Counted from the first letter of the stretch, positions 1-8,742 are shown. The stretch: 24,900 nt of DNA from an uncultured Bacilli bacterium (GCA_934096755.1 CAKOMU010000013.1:1-24900), one strand, 5' to 3'. Numbers and translations: made by a program. The notes: generated by a model not told the origin, from the sequence alone.

Positions 1-31
1 ACCCCAATTCAATATAAAATCGAATCAGGGT
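1..31 (-). terminator. possible terminator hairpin for the trmL operon, at window edge
   Basis: Bases 1-10 and 22-31 form a 10-pair stem with an 11-base loop when read as minus-strand RNA, two of the pairs being G-U. Read as plus-strand RNA the same two positions become C-A mismatches, so the minus strand is the likelier one. It lies 58 bases past the trmL stop. Any U-run would lie outside the window, so this is only a candidate. Bases 32-89 show nothing else. Confidence 0.35.
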
Positions 32-89
32 TTTAAAGTATCTTTTTTAACTGTCTACTTTTTATTGACTAGTTTAATTGAGGTATTTT

Positions 90-608
90 TTATATTGAAA
101 AATCTTCTATTTCTGTTTTAGATTTATGAGGTTCATCAAATAATAAACCATCATAATTTCTTTGTCTTAAAGCTTCATAAAGCATAATTGCTACGGTATT
201 AGAAAGATTAAGGGCTCTTACATTATCAGTCATTGGCATGCGTATACAATGATCAATATAAGGTTTTAGGATGTTTTTGGGAATACCAGTTGATTCTTTA
301 CCAAAAACAAAATAAATATTTTCGTCTTTATTACTATAATCAAAACCAGAATGAGGTTTATGACCATATCTGGTGAGAAAATAAAATGTTCCTTGCGAAT
401 TTTTGGCTAAAAATTCCTCATAATTTTCATAAACAAACCAATTTAATTTGTCAATATAATTGACACCACATCGCTTAAGAGTTTTATCATCGATTTGAAA
501 ACCAAGTGGTTTTATTAGATGGAGAGTAGCATTAGTTGCAACACAAGTTCGCATGATATTACCAGTATTTTGTGGTATTTCTGGTTCAAATAAAACAATA
601 TTTAACAT
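90..608 (-). CDS. trmL: tRNA (cytidine/uridine(34)-2'-O)-methyltransferase TrmL
   Basis: SPOUT-family RNA methyltransferase. Known members methylate the ribose 2'-OH of the wobble base C34 or cmnm5U34 in the two tRNA-Leu isoacceptors, using S-adenosylmethionine. At 172 residues it has the family's usual short, single-domain length. Visible landmarks are the N-terminal NIVLFEPEIPQNTGNIMRTC, the FGKESTGIP loop near residue 104, and the C-terminal IRMPMTDNVRALNLSNTVA segment that forms the cofactor-binding trefoil knot. It starts at an ATG preceded by an AGGAGG-like site (plus-strand bases about 612-617). It is the last gene of a minus-strand run with the thioredoxin-fold membrane protein and ftsK. 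The function is assigned with confidence from these motifs. Confidence 0.95.
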   Translation of the reverse strand: MLNIVLFEPEIPQNTGNIMRTCVATNATLHLIKPLGFQIDDKTLKRCGVNYIDKLNWFVYENYEEFLAKNSQGTFYFLTRYGHKPHSGFDYSNKDENIYFVFGKESTGIPKNILKPYIDHCIRMPMTDNVRALNLSNTVAIMLYEALRQRNYDGLLFDEPHKSKTEIEDFSI

Positions 609-632
609 ATATCCTCCTTTAAAAAAATGACC

Positions 633-1220
633 TTAACGGTCATTATCTTCATAAATATCTAGTAATTTTTGGAAATCACTGGCATTTATTGTATTATCAT
701 CATATCTACTTACAGTATCTATTATTTTGCCGTCTTTGTAATAAAGAATAATAGGAACTTTGGTAATCTTATCAGTATTAAAGGCATTATTTAATCTTGT
801 AAGATAATTATCTTCATCTTTAATATTTTCAATATTTAGATAATAGAATGAATCATTTAATTGATAACGATCAATTATGCTTTTTAATCCTTTTTCTAAT
901 TCATAATTTTCTTTGTTACCTGTATAGGTAATTAAAACATAGTATTCAGTTGGTGATTCAGTTAAAATTTGATTGACTTCATCAATATTTTTGATTTCTA
1001 AACTTAATGTTGCCGTATCTAAGAGGTAACTTGTACTTAATTTATTATTTTCTTTGGCTTCTTGCCAATGATAGATGTATACCCCTAAAAGGATTAAGAC
1101 TAGTACTACACCAACAATAATCGCTATATGTTTTGGGGATATTTTTTGTTTTGCTACTTCGACTTCTTTAACTTCTTTTTGGGTCTTATTTGTTTTTTTT
1201 GTTTCGGCCATTTTTAGCAC
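633..1220 (-). CDS. membrane-anchored thioredoxin-fold protein without cysteines
   Basis: About 195 residues. A Lys/Glu-rich cytoplasmic tail is followed by one membrane segment (about residues 33-48 of the longest reading) and an extracytoplasmic domain of about 140 residues. The domain has the layout of a thioredoxin fold: a YVLITYTG strand where the active site would be, a helix, and a KVPIILYYKDGKII segment that looks like the cis-proline strand-turn-strand. There is no cysteine at the CxxC position, so it is unlikely to be a redox enzyme. A scaffold or bacteriocin-maturation-like role is possible but unsupported. Start choice: AGAAAGG lies 4 bases before a GTG at 1218-1220. An ATG at 1221-1223 (too close) or at 1209-1211 (rather far) are alternatives. 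It lies between ftsK and trmL on the same strand. Confidence 0.7.
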   Translation of the reverse strand: MLKMAETKKTNKTQKEVKEVEVAKQKISPKHIAIIVGVVLVLILLGVYIYHWQEAKENNKLSTSYLLDTATLSLEIKNIDEVNQILTESPTEYYVLITYTGNKENYELEKGLKSIIDRYQLNDSFYYLNIENIKDEDNYLTRLNNAFNTDKITKVPIILYYKDGKIIDTVSRYDDNTINASDFQKLLDIYEDNDR

Positions 1221-1271
1221 CATACCTTTCTAATTAATATTAACATAAATTTAACTTTTTTAAAATCTTTT

Positions 1272-3554
1272 TTATACATCTTCATTATTTTTTTCTAATT
1301 TTACTAAAACTTCTCGAGGCTTAGAACCATTTTGTGGTCCTACAATTCCACGTTCTTCTAAAAGATCCATCATTCGGGCAGCACGATTGTAGCCAAAACG
1401 AAATCTTCTTTGAATTAGAGAAGCACTGATTTTACCTGTTTGAATAGCAAATTCTACTACTTCATTATATGATTCATCATCAGCATTATCACTACCACCA
1501 GCTCCACTGGCAGGGGCAGATGTTTCTTTAATATTTTCAAATTGTGAATCATACTTAACAGTTCCTTGACTTTTACAATAATCAATAAGATTTTTGATCT
1601 CATCATCATTAACAAAACAACCTTGAATACGAATTGGGCTACTTTCTCCCATTGGGAAATAAAGCATATCACCTTTACCTAAAAGTCTTTCGGCTCCTCT
1701 TTGGTCGAGAATAGTACGAGAATCAATTTGACTAGCAACAGCAAAGGCAATACGAGATGGAATATTATTTTTGATAAGTCCTGTAATGACATCAGTCGAT
1801 GGTCTTTGTGTTGCTACAATTAAATGTATTCCTGCCGCTCTAGCTAATTGAGTGATACGAGTTATTGAATCTTCGACTTCTTTACTAGCAACAAGCATTA
1901 AATCGGCAAGTTCATCGATTATAACGACGATGTATGGCATATGTGGTTCAGGATTTTCTGGATGTTTTTTATTAAGTTTGTCAATCATGTCATTATATCC
2001 AGTAATATTTTTAACTTCTCGATCACTGAAAATTTGAAAACGATGATCCATTTCGGTAACTACACGTTGTAACGTTAAACTAGCTTTTTTGGGATCACTA
2101 ACAACTGGACAAAGCAAATGAGGTATACCATTATAATTGGTTAATTCAACTTTCTTGGGATCGACCAAAACTAATTTTACTTCGCTTGGTTTATATCGCA
2201 TTAAGATGGAAACAATAATACCATTGATACAAACGGATTTACCACTACCAGTAGAACCAGCTACAAGTAGGTGGGGCATTTTAGTTAAATCAAATACTTT
2301 AGCTTCCCCCATAATATCTTTTCCTAAAGCGGCACATATTTTGGCATCACTTTTGAGATTTTGAGGACTTTCTAATACTTCTCTTAGGCTAACACTAGAA
2401 ATACTAGGATTAGGAATTTCAATACCAATAGTACTTTTGCCAGGAATAGGGGCTTGAATAATAACATCTTTAGCAGCAAGTGCCAATGCTATTTCTTTAT
2501 CAATGGTAGTTATTTTACTAACTTTGGTGCCAGCTGGGACTGTTAGTTCATATTCTGTAACAGCTGGACCGACATGTATTTGTTCTACTTTAGCAGCAAT
2601 GCCAAAATCTCTTAACACTCGTTCTAATATTTCTCGATTACTTTGAATGAAGCTGGTATTAACATTCTTTTTGGGTTTTAGAGGTTCAAGAATTTCATCA
2701 AAACGAGGTAAACGATAGTCTCCGTTATCGTTATCATGATTAATTTCTGTAGTTTCATAAGAGTTTTCTTTTTCATATTTTGGTTGTTCATGAACTATTT
2801 CATCATGTTTAGGCATACTTTTTAGTTCATCTATACTCGTAATTACAATTTTTTCTTTTTCTGGTTCAGGAGTTAGAGCAATTTCTGGTTTATAATCATT
2901 ACTATTACTAATAGGAATAGTAGCGGTCGGTTCTACAGTTGGTTCTTTTTCTTCCTTGTCTTTAGGTTTTCTTTTAATTAGATTAAATAATTTAGCAAAT
3001 AGATTTGATAAATTGACATGGAATGTTAAAACTGAGGCAAAAATTCCCAAACAAACGAGAATAACTATAGTACCAATGTTACCAAAGAATCCATATAAAG
3101 CGGCTGTAAATAGTGCACCGATTAATCCACCCCCAATTACAACAGAAGTCGTTCCTGATGATTCTAAAGCATTACTAGCGGTGATGGAACTAATTCTTTC
3201 CATGTAATTGTTATAAGTTGCTATAATTATATCTTTTGGACTATCGGTGAGGTTTAGAAATTCAAAATGACTAGCAACTAATATAATAATGATAAATATA
3301 TATAAGCCTATGAGTTTACGACTAGTAAATTTAGGCATTGTTCTTTTGTAAAGCATGTAAATGCCTAAAAAGATAAGTATAATTAAAACAAGAAACCACC
3401 AAGTTCCCATTAAAAACATTGCAAATTTTTTAATTAGAGTTCCAACGGGACCTAGTCCAAAACCGATAACCCCAATTAAAATGAGAATTAAACCAGTCAG
3501 TTCGGTACTATATCCAGTGTTGTTAGATTCTTTTGATTTTTTTTTCTTTGCCAT
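1272..3554 (-). CDS. ftsK: DNA translocase FtsK/SpoIIIE
   Basis: Septum-anchored, ATP-driven DNA pump that clears chromosome from the division septum. In spore formers the SpoIIIE version drives the chromosome into the forespore. It has 760 residues. Four or so N-terminal membrane segments (about residues 20-180) are followed by an acidic, Pro-rich linker (195-295) and the RecA-like motor. The motor shows Walker A GSTGSGKS near residue 435 and Walker B VVIIDELADLM around 545. The C-terminal winged-helix gamma domain that reads KOPS/SRS polarity sequences is visible as SLIQRRFRFGYNRAARMMDLLEERGIVG. The start is the ATG at 3554 because GGTGA sits 5 bases before it; an upstream in-frame ATG at 3566 has no ribosome site. 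It leads the minus-strand run toward trmL and is driven by a clear sigma-A promoter. Confidence 0.95.
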   Translation of the reverse strand: MAKKKKSKESNNTGYSTELTGLILILIGVIGFGLGPVGTLIKKFAMFLMGTWWFLVLIILIFLGIYMLYKRTMPKFTSRKLIGLYIFIIIILVASHFEFLNLTDSPKDIIIATYNNYMERISSITASNALESSGTTSVVIGGGLIGALFTAALYGFFGNIGTIVILVCLGIFASVLTFHVNLSNLFAKLFNLIKRKPKDKEEKEPTVEPTATIPISNSNDYKPEIALTPEPEKEKIVITSIDELKSMPKHDEIVHEQPKYEKENSYETTEINHDNDNGDYRLPRFDEILEPLKPKKNVNTSFIQSNREILERVLRDFGIAAKVEQIHVGPAVTEYELTVPAGTKVSKITTIDKEIALALAAKDVIIQAPIPGKSTIGIEIPNPSISSVSLREVLESPQNLKSDAKICAALGKDIMGEAKVFDLTKMPHLLVAGSTGSGKSVCINGIIVSILMRYKPSEVKLVLVDPKKVELTNYNGIPHLLCPVVSDPKKASLTLQRVVTEMDHRFQIFSDREVKNITGYNDMIDKLNKKHPENPEPHMPYIVVIIDELADLMLVASKEVEDSITRITQLARAAGIHLIVATQRPSTDVITGLIKNNIPSRIAFAVASQIDSRTILDQRGAERLLGKGDMLYFPMGESSPIRIQGCFVNDDEIKNLIDYCKSQGTVKYDSQFENIKETSAPASGAGGSDNADDESYNEVVEFAIQTGKISASLIQRRFRFGYNRAARMMDLLEERGIVGPQNGSKPREVLVKLEKNNEDV

Positions 3555-3570
3555 GATTATCACCATAATA

Positions 3571-3599
3571 ATTATACATGAAACTAATTAAATATTCAA
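3571..3599 (-). promoter_or_regulatory. sigma-A promoter of ftsK
   Basis: On the minus strand, TTGAAT (3594-3599) and TATAAT (3571-3576) are separated by exactly 17 bases, just upstream of the ftsK start. Confidence 0.7.
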
Positions 3600-3623
3600 A
3601 TGTTTATGAGTAAATAACCCATG

Positions 3624-3649
3624 ACAAATGCAGGGATAGACATAAGATA
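3624..3649 (+). promoter_or_regulatory. possible mother-cell (sigma-E/K-like) promoter for cotJ
   Basis: CATAAGATA at 3641-3649 fits the CATAnnnTA -10 element of sigma-E/sigma-K. An ACA at 3624-3626 could be the short -35 element, but the spacing is about two bases shorter than usual. No good sigma-A promoter is seen between ftsK and cotJ on this strand. The expectation comes from cotJ being a mother-cell operon in known Bacilli. Confidence 0.3.
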
Positions 3650-3670
3650 AAATTAGAAAGGAAGTTATTT

Positions 3671-4108
3671 ATGTTATTTGACGATAATTTTAGTTTTTTT
3701 AATATAGCTATGCCAGAATATATTACTAATTATATGAAGGAAAACGAAGGAAATAGTTTAGATGAAGGATATGCTAGAGGAAATATGTTTACGGCACTTT
3801 ATAAACCTTATAAAAATTATACTTATCAGTTGTTAATGCCTAAATCTAAAAAAGAAGAAGCACTTTATAATATTATGGCTTTAGATTTTGCAATTAATGA
3901 TTTAAATTTACATTTAGATTTATATCCTACTGATACGGAAATGTTGAAAAAATATCGAAGCTATGTGGAAAAATTATTAAAAAAAGAAATGGAATATGTT
4001 CAAAATTATGGACCTTTAGAAGTAACTGAAGTTAATAGTTTAGAAAAATTTAATTGGATTGATAATCCTTGGCCATGGGAAGATATGGGAGGTAATAAGT
4101 ATGTTTAA
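3671..4108 (+). CDS. cotJB: spore coat CotJA-CotJB fusion protein
   Basis: In Bacillus the cotJA-cotJB-cotJC operon encodes coat components made in the mother cell. This 145-residue protein joins the first two. Residues about 30-52 contain a CotJA-like GYARGNMFTALYKPY box, equivalent to the G-T-L-W-x-A-x-Y-x-P-Y end of CotJA. From about residue 58 the protein is CotJB-like, with ALDFAINDLNLHLDLYPTD, the YGPLEV segment and a Trp-rich DNPWPWED tail. The ATG is preceded by GAAAGGAAG. The stop overlaps the cotJC start by 8 bases, which implies translational coupling. The Tyr/Pro-rich N-terminus of CotJA is absent or much shortened. The CotJB identity is confident; the fused CotJA segment is a reading from the motif. 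Confidence 0.85.
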   Translation: MLFDDNFSFFNIAMPEYITNYMKENEGNSLDEGYARGNMFTALYKPYKNYTYQLLMPKSKKEEALYNIMALDFAINDLNLHLDLYPTDTEMLKKYRSYVEKLLKKEMEYVQNYGPLEVTEVNSLEKFNWIDNPWPWEDMGGNKYV

Positions 4109-4661
4109 GTATGTAAAACATTTGACATATCCTGTTAATATTACTAAAAAAGATTTAAAAATGGCAAAACTAATTATTACCCAAATGGGTGGTTATTCTG
4201 GAGAGTTAGGGGCAGCTTTACGTTATTTTTCACAAAAATTTACGATGCCGGATGAAAAAGGTCGTGCTTTGTTAAATGATATTGCCACTGAAGAAATGGG
4301 ACATTTGGAAATGATTGGTACTATTTGTTATCAACTTATGCAAAATGCTACGCTTGATGAAATTAAAGAGGCTGGTTTAGAAAGTTATTATACAGAACAT
4401 GGTAAAGGTATATTTCCTGTAAATGCTAGTGGTGTGCCTTTTGATGCGGCAACTTTTGCTGTTACTAGTGATCCTTTAACAGATTTAAGTGAAGATATGG
4501 CAGCTGAACAAAAAGCCAGAACTGTATATGAACATTTAATTGATTTGGCAAGTGATCCTGATGTTATTAGACCATTATTGTTTTTAAGACAAAGAGAAGT
4601 AGTTCATTTTCATCGATTCAAAGAATTGTATGATTATTATAAAGCAAAAGGTTATAAGTAA
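4101..4661 (+). CDS. cotJC: spore coat manganese catalase-like protein CotJC
   Basis: Ferritin-like four-helix protein of the Mn-catalase family, found in the inner spore coat and thought to break down hydrogen peroxide. It has 186 residues. Probable dimanganese ligands are visible: E35 in GYSGELGA, E65 and H68 in IATEEMGHLE, E136 in DMAAEQKAR, and a His near 169 in REVVHFHRF. The start at 4101 is chosen because GGAGGT lies 7 bases upstream and the protein then begins MFKYVKHL, as in CotJC. An upstream in-frame ATG at 4059 would add 14 residues encoded inside cotJB. It is coupled to the fused cotJAB gene and followed by a terminator. Confidence 0.93.
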   Translation: MFKYVKHLTYPVNITKKDLKMAKLIITQMGGYSGELGAALRYFSQKFTMPDEKGRALLNDIATEEMGHLEMIGTICYQLMQNATLDEIKEAGLESYYTEHGKGIFPVNASGVPFDAATFAVTSDPLTDLSEDMAAEQKARTVYEHLIDLASDPDVIRPLLFLRQREVVHFHRFKELYDYYKAKGYK

Positions 4662-4666
4662 AGTTT

Positions 4667-4695
4667 GAATCTAGTATGATGCTAGGTTCTTTTAT
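4667..4695 (+). terminator. rho-independent terminator of the cotJ operon
   Basis: GAATCTAG (4667-4674) pairs with CTAGGTTC (4682-4689) around a 7-base loop, with one G-U pair, followed by TTTTATTTT. It begins 5 bases after the cotJC stop. Confidence 0.75.
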
Positions 4696-4739
4696 TTTCG
4701 TGCTTTTTAGGATATAATATATTTAACAGGAGTATTTTT

Positions 4740-5828
4740 ATGAATTTAATTGTTAATAATCACAATGTATTTATTATTGTTTTAATTACTTTTTTGACTA
4801 GTTTAATATTAGTGCCAATTATAAAAAAAGTGGCAATACACATTGGAGCAATGGATGAACCTAATGCTCGTAAAATCCATAAAGTTCCTATGCCAAGATT
4901 AGGTGGTTTAGCGATTTATTTAGCTTTTTTACTGGGTTATATTTTGTATGGTGAGATTAATACTCAAATGCTTTCTATTTTGATAAGTAGTTTTTTGTTA
5001 GTTTTAGTAGGGATATTTGATGATATTAAACCAATAAGAGCTAAATATAAGTTAGTGGTTCAAATTATTGCAGCGATGATTATTGTGATTTATGGAAACT
5101 TAAGTTTTAAAGAATTGTCTTTATTGGGAATAAAATTTTATTTTTCTCCCGTTTTAAATGATATTATATCAATTGTATTTATCGTCGGTATTACAAATGC
5201 CATTAATTTAATTGATGGTTTAGATGGGCTGGCAAGTGGTATTAGTGCAATTTATTTTTTGACTATTGCCATTATTGCTTTTATTTTAAATAGATTAGGG
5301 GGATTAGATATTATATTATCTCTCATTATGTTGGGCTCTACTTTAGGATTTTTGTTTCATAATTTTCCTCCAGCTAAAATATTTATGGGCGATACAGGAA
5401 GTTTATTTTTAGGTTTTATGATATCGGTGATTGCTTTATTGGGATATAAAGTGATGACATTTACATCGTTGATCGTGCCAATTTGTGTTTTAGCAATTCC
5501 TATTTTTGATACTATATTGGCTATTTTACGAAGACTTTTAAAGGGACAAAATATTGTCGAAGCTGATAAAGAACATTTTCATCATCAACTACTAAAGATG
5601 AAATATAGTCCTGTAGCTAGTATTTTAATTATTTATGCGATTGATATTTTGTTTGCAACTATTTCTATCTTTTATTGTTTAGGAGATACACAAATTGCTA
5701 TAGCAATTTATGTTTTCTTAATGATTTTATTGTTGTTTATAGTGCTAAAAACAGATATTTTATTTGATCATAATAAAAATAAAAAAGGAGTAAAGAAGTA
5801 TGAAGGCAAAAAACATTTTAAAAAATAG
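4740..5828 (+). CDS. tagO: undecaprenyl-phosphate sugar-1-phosphate transferase (TagO/WecA family)
   Basis: Integral membrane enzyme of the MraY/WecA superfamily. It transfers GlcNAc-1-phosphate, or a related sugar phosphate, from UDP-sugar to undecaprenyl phosphate as the first step of teichoic acid or wall polysaccharide assembly. It has 362 residues and about ten or eleven membrane helices. Family motifs are in order: DEPNARKIHKVPMPRLGG (about 39-56), the Asp pair in GIFDDIKP (D94, D95), NAINLIDGLDGLASG (153-167), FMGDTGS (214-220) and the HFHHQLL box (278-284) typical of WecA/TagO rather than MraY. It starts at ATG after AGGAG, with a TATAAT at about 4714. The next gene begins inside its last 29 bases, so the two are coupled. 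Sugar specificity cannot be read. Confidence 0.9.
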   Translation: MNLIVNNHNVFIIVLITFLTSLILVPIIKKVAIHIGAMDEPNARKIHKVPMPRLGGLAIYLAFLLGYILYGEINTQMLSILISSFLLVLVGIFDDIKPIRAKYKLVVQIIAAMIIVIYGNLSFKELSLLGIKFYFSPVLNDIISIVFIVGITNAINLIDGLDGLASGISAIYFLTIAIIAFILNRLGGLDIILSLIMLGSTLGFLFHNFPPAKIFMGDTGSLFLGFMISVIALLGYKVMTFTSLIVPICVLAIPIFDTILAILRRLLKGQNIVEADKEHFHHQLLKMKYSPVASILIIYAIDILFATISIFYCLGDTQIAIAIYVFLMILLLFIVLKTDILFDHNKNKKGVKKYEGKKHFKK

Positions 5829-7233
5829 TACCTTATTATTTCTGATTTTACTTCCTTTTTTTAGTCTGGAAATTTTTTATACTCATTTGAGTACTTTATT
5901 GATGGTTAGTGGAGTTTTGCTATTAACTTTGTTGACGATAATTTTTTATAAAGAGAGCCGTAGAGTCCTTAAGTATTTATTATTTTATTATTTGCTGGTG
6001 TTAATTTATTTTTTAATAAGCTACTTTTATAGTTTTTCCTTTACTTCTTTAGTGCCTGGAAATTTTGATTATAATATCATGAAAGAAGCTTTAACGATAC
6101 TGAAATTGATTATGCCAATAACTTTTTTATTTACTTTGAAATATCAAAAAATTAGTAAACCAGAATATTTTAGAATATGTAAAATTTGGGTATTATTATT
6201 TGCTGGTAGTATCATTATTACTAATTTTTTTAAAGTAAGCTTTTCTGCTTATGGCACAGAATTTATAACTAAAAATATATGGGAATGGAATCAAACAAAC
6301 TATTATATTGAAACAGCTTCAAGAGGCTTGTTTATGTATGCTAATCAAATTTCTTTGCTTTTAGTTTTATTGTTGGTCATTTTTGTTTATTACTATTTAA
6401 ATGATAATTTAAAATCATTGTTTTATATAACTTTGTTAGTTTTATCTATGTTGATGGTAGGAACAAGAGTTGCATCAGTAGGAGGCTTATTAGTTTTTAT
6501 TATTCTTATTGGTCTATATTTTTTGTTAATTACTTTTAAAAAGGAATATTTTAACATTAATGTTACTTATTTATTGTTACCCTTAGGTATGTGGTTTTTA
6601 TTATTGCCAATTTCTCCTTATAATAATCGTAGTGTGGAATTAAGTAAAGAACAAATAAACGTCAATGTCGATGGTCAGGCTGATGTAGAAAATTCTTGGA
6701 AAAAAGAATATGTCTTAGAACATTACAATCCTAATTATTTGCCAAAAGTATTTTTTTTAGAATATTATCCTATCGATTATGATGAAGATTTTTGGTATAA
6801 TTTTGTCTCAACACATGATGAAAGTAATCTAAATTATCGATTGATTGAAAAAAGCATAATTAAGCGTGTAATCGAAGTTGATGGGCGAAGGTTAGATAAA
6901 TGGTTGGGAATAAGTAATACAAGAATTCAAAATATTGTCAATATTGAAAGTGATTGGGTACTACATTATTATGCTTTTGGCTTACTAGGTACTGTTATTT
7001 TATTGTTTTGTTATTTAAAATTATTTTATCAAGCTTTCAAAATGTTAATTAAAGATTTTAATTTTAAGAGTATCATTGATTTAGTGTTAATTTCCTTGTT
7101 AATTTTAATATCATTTTTAACGGGTAATATTTTAAATAGTTTGAATGTCGTCTTAATTTGTGTATTTATAATAAGTGAGTTTGGTGTAAAGTATGAAGAA
7201 GTATATGATAAATCGAAAAGAAATCAAAAATAG
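5800..7233 (+). CDS. O-antigen polymerase/ligase-like polytopic membrane protein
   Basis: 477 residues with about eleven hydrophobic segments and one large non-membrane loop (about residues 275-385) before the last helices. That is the architecture of Wzy/WaaL-type glycan polymerases and ligases. A TRVASVGGLLVF segment around residue 225 resembles the helix-loop commonly found before the catalytic loop. It follows the TagO/WecA-like gene with a 29-base overlap and a good AAGGAG site, so it probably acts on the same undecaprenyl-linked glycan at the outer face of the membrane. Sequence identity to any characterised polymerase cannot be judged here. An EpsK- or TuaE-like teichuronic acid polymerase would be an alternative. 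The next gene starts 41 bases before its end. Confidence 0.7.
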   Translation: MKAKNILKNSTLLFLILLPFFSLEIFYTHLSTLLMVSGVLLLTLLTIIFYKESRRVLKYLLFYYLLVLIYFLISYFYSFSFTSLVPGNFDYNIMKEALTILKLIMPITFLFTLKYQKISKPEYFRICKIWVLLFAGSIIITNFFKVSFSAYGTEFITKNIWEWNQTNYYIETASRGLFMYANQISLLLVLLLVIFVYYYLNDNLKSLFYITLLVLSMLMVGTRVASVGGLLVFIILIGLYFLLITFKKEYFNINVTYLLLPLGMWFLLLPISPYNNRSVELSKEQINVNVDGQADVENSWKKEYVLEHYNPNYLPKVFFLEYYPIDYDEDFWYNFVSTHDESNLNYRLIEKSIIKRVIEVDGRRLDKWLGISNTRIQNIVNIESDWVLHYYAFGLLGTVILLFCYLKLFYQAFKMLIKDFNFKSIIDLVLISLLILISFLTGNILNSLNVVLICVFIISEFGVKYEEVYDKSKRNQK

Positions 7234-8710
7234 AGCACGAAATAATTTAAAACATCATTATTTTCGTAATGTATTAGTGACCTTTATTGTGGCAACGGTT
7301 TTAGCAGGAGGATTTAGTTATACTTCTAAAAATTTATTAGAAGTACCAGTTTTAGATAATACGAAAATAGAAATTATCGATAGTAGACTTAGTAATAGTG
7401 AAATTGTAAGAGAGTTAATTGTTAGAAATGATACTCCCAAAAAGTATGAAGAAAAACTGAAAAGTAAATATAAATATGGGGTTATTTCTTATTTGATTAA
7501 TGAAACTACTCAAAAAGGTTCCTTTATGTTTACCATTTTAAATGGCATTAATAAAATGCTGATGAAAAATAAAATTAGTGTTGGTTTAATTATCATTTTA
7601 AGCAGTATATTGTTGGTCGTTTTTAATTTGGTGTTTTTAAATGTTTTGGTAATTGGTAAAAATAGATATTTTTTGGAAGAAAGAAAGTATCGTGGTACTA
7701 AAATAGAAAGAATATTATATCCTTATAAAACAAAAAAAATGCGACATTTAGCTTATATTTTGTTTTTGAAAAGTTTATATCAATTGTTGTGGTCTTTGAC
7801 TATTATTGGGGGGATTGTTAAACATTATGAATATTTATTTATACCATATGTTTTAAGTGAAAATCCTAAATTAAGTAAAAAAGAAGCATTTTTAACGGCT
7901 AAAAAATTGGTTGATGGTTATAAGTGGGATTTATTTAAAATGGATTTATCTTTGTTAGGGTGGAATATTTTAAATGTATGTACAATGAATATTAGTGGAA
8001 TATTTTATTCTAATGTTTATAAAGAAACAATATATGCAGAAGTTTATATGGTGTTAAGAAAAAATAAAAACTTGGATGTATTAAATGATAATCTGTTAGA
8101 TATCGAAGAAGAAATAACTGGATGTTATCCAGAAATTAAGAAAAATAAATGGTTTAATATTAATTATAATAAAGATTATGATATTCAAACTTATGTCTTG
8201 TTTTTCTTTACATTTTCAGTGATAGGATGGATTTGGGAAGTGTTATTACAGTTTCTAAAGTATGGTATATTAGTTAATCGGGGAACAATGTTTGGTCCTT
8301 GGTTGCCAATTTATGGTTGGGGTGGTGTGTTAATTTTAATTCTTTTAAAAAAATTTAGAGCTCAACCAGCCAAATTATTTGTGTTAGCATTTTTGTTGTG
8401 TGGTATTATTGAATATGCTACGTCTTGGTATTTAGAATATTTTAAACATTTACGATATTGGGATTATAGTGGATATTTTTTAAATATTAATGGTCGAGTT
8501 TGTTTAGAAGGATTAATTTTATTCGGCTTGGGTGGTTGTGCTTTTACGTATTTCGTGGCACCGCTTTTAGATAATTTATATAAGAAAATTAATCCTAAAG
8601 TAGCTTTGGTTTTATGTATTGTACTAATTAGTTTGTATAATGTCGATTTGATTTATTCATCGCATCATCCTAATATGGGAGAAAGAGTGAGTCGAGAAGT
8701 AAAAAGATAA
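7193..8710 (+). CDS. DUF975-CmpB (putative ABC transporter permease) fusion membrane protein
   Basis: 505 residues in two recognisable parts. The N-terminal part (about 1-290) resembles DUF975: it opens with INRKEIKNRARNNLKHHYF, followed by membrane helices and the IPYVLSENPKLSKKEAFLTA stretch typical of that family. The C-terminal part (about 325-495) resembles the CmpB/putative ABC-transporter type IV family (PF06541), with FFTFSVIGWIWEVLLQF, RGTMFGPWLPIYGWGG and CGIIEYATSWYLEYF. Both families are integral membrane proteins of uncertain function that often sit together in Firmicutes. It is translationally coupled to the preceding polymerase-like gene. The start at 7193 has GGTG upstream; the internal ATG at 7205 would match the usual DUF975 start. 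The fusion reading rests on recalled motifs. Confidence 0.75.
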   Translation: MKKYMINRKEIKNRARNNLKHHYFRNVLVTFIVATVLAGGFSYTSKNLLEVPVLDNTKIEIIDSRLSNSEIVRELIVRNDTPKKYEEKLKSKYKYGVISYLINETTQKGSFMFTILNGINKMLMKNKISVGLIIILSSILLVVFNLVFLNVLVIGKNRYFLEERKYRGTKIERILYPYKTKKMRHLAYILFLKSLYQLLWSLTIIGGIVKHYEYLFIPYVLSENPKLSKKEAFLTAKKLVDGYKWDLFKMDLSLLGWNILNVCTMNISGIFYSNVYKETIYAEVYMVLRKNKNLDVLNDNLLDIEEEITGCYPEIKKNKWFNINYNKDYDIQTYVLFFFTFSVIGWIWEVLLQFLKYGILVNRGTMFGPWLPIYGWGGVLILILLKKFRAQPAKLFVLAFLLCGIIEYATSWYLEYFKHLRYWDYSGYFLNINGRVCLEGLILFGLGGCAFTYFVAPLLDNLYKKINPKVALVLCIVLISLYNVDLIYSSHHPNMGERVSREVKR

Positions 8711-8713
8711 GTA

Positions 8714-8742
8714 TTGTAAAATTTGATATTCTTTGTTAAAAT
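8714..8742 (+). promoter_or_regulatory. sigma-A-like promoter for the 8783 cluster
   Basis: TTGTAA (8714-8719) and TAAAAT (8737-8742) are separated by 17 bases, about 40 bases upstream of the first start of the cluster of unknown genes. Confidence 0.45.

Noticed and set aside
1457..3591. Several open frames of 60-83 codons on the other strand or in other frames inside ftsK
   Set aside because: They lie wholly or almost wholly within the conserved FtsK coding region, lack ribosome sites and have protein composition unlike the real genes.
4059..4100. Upstream ATG extending CotJC by 14 residues
   Set aside because: The ATG at 4101 has a perfect GGAGGT at 7 bases and gives the conserved CotJC N-terminus.
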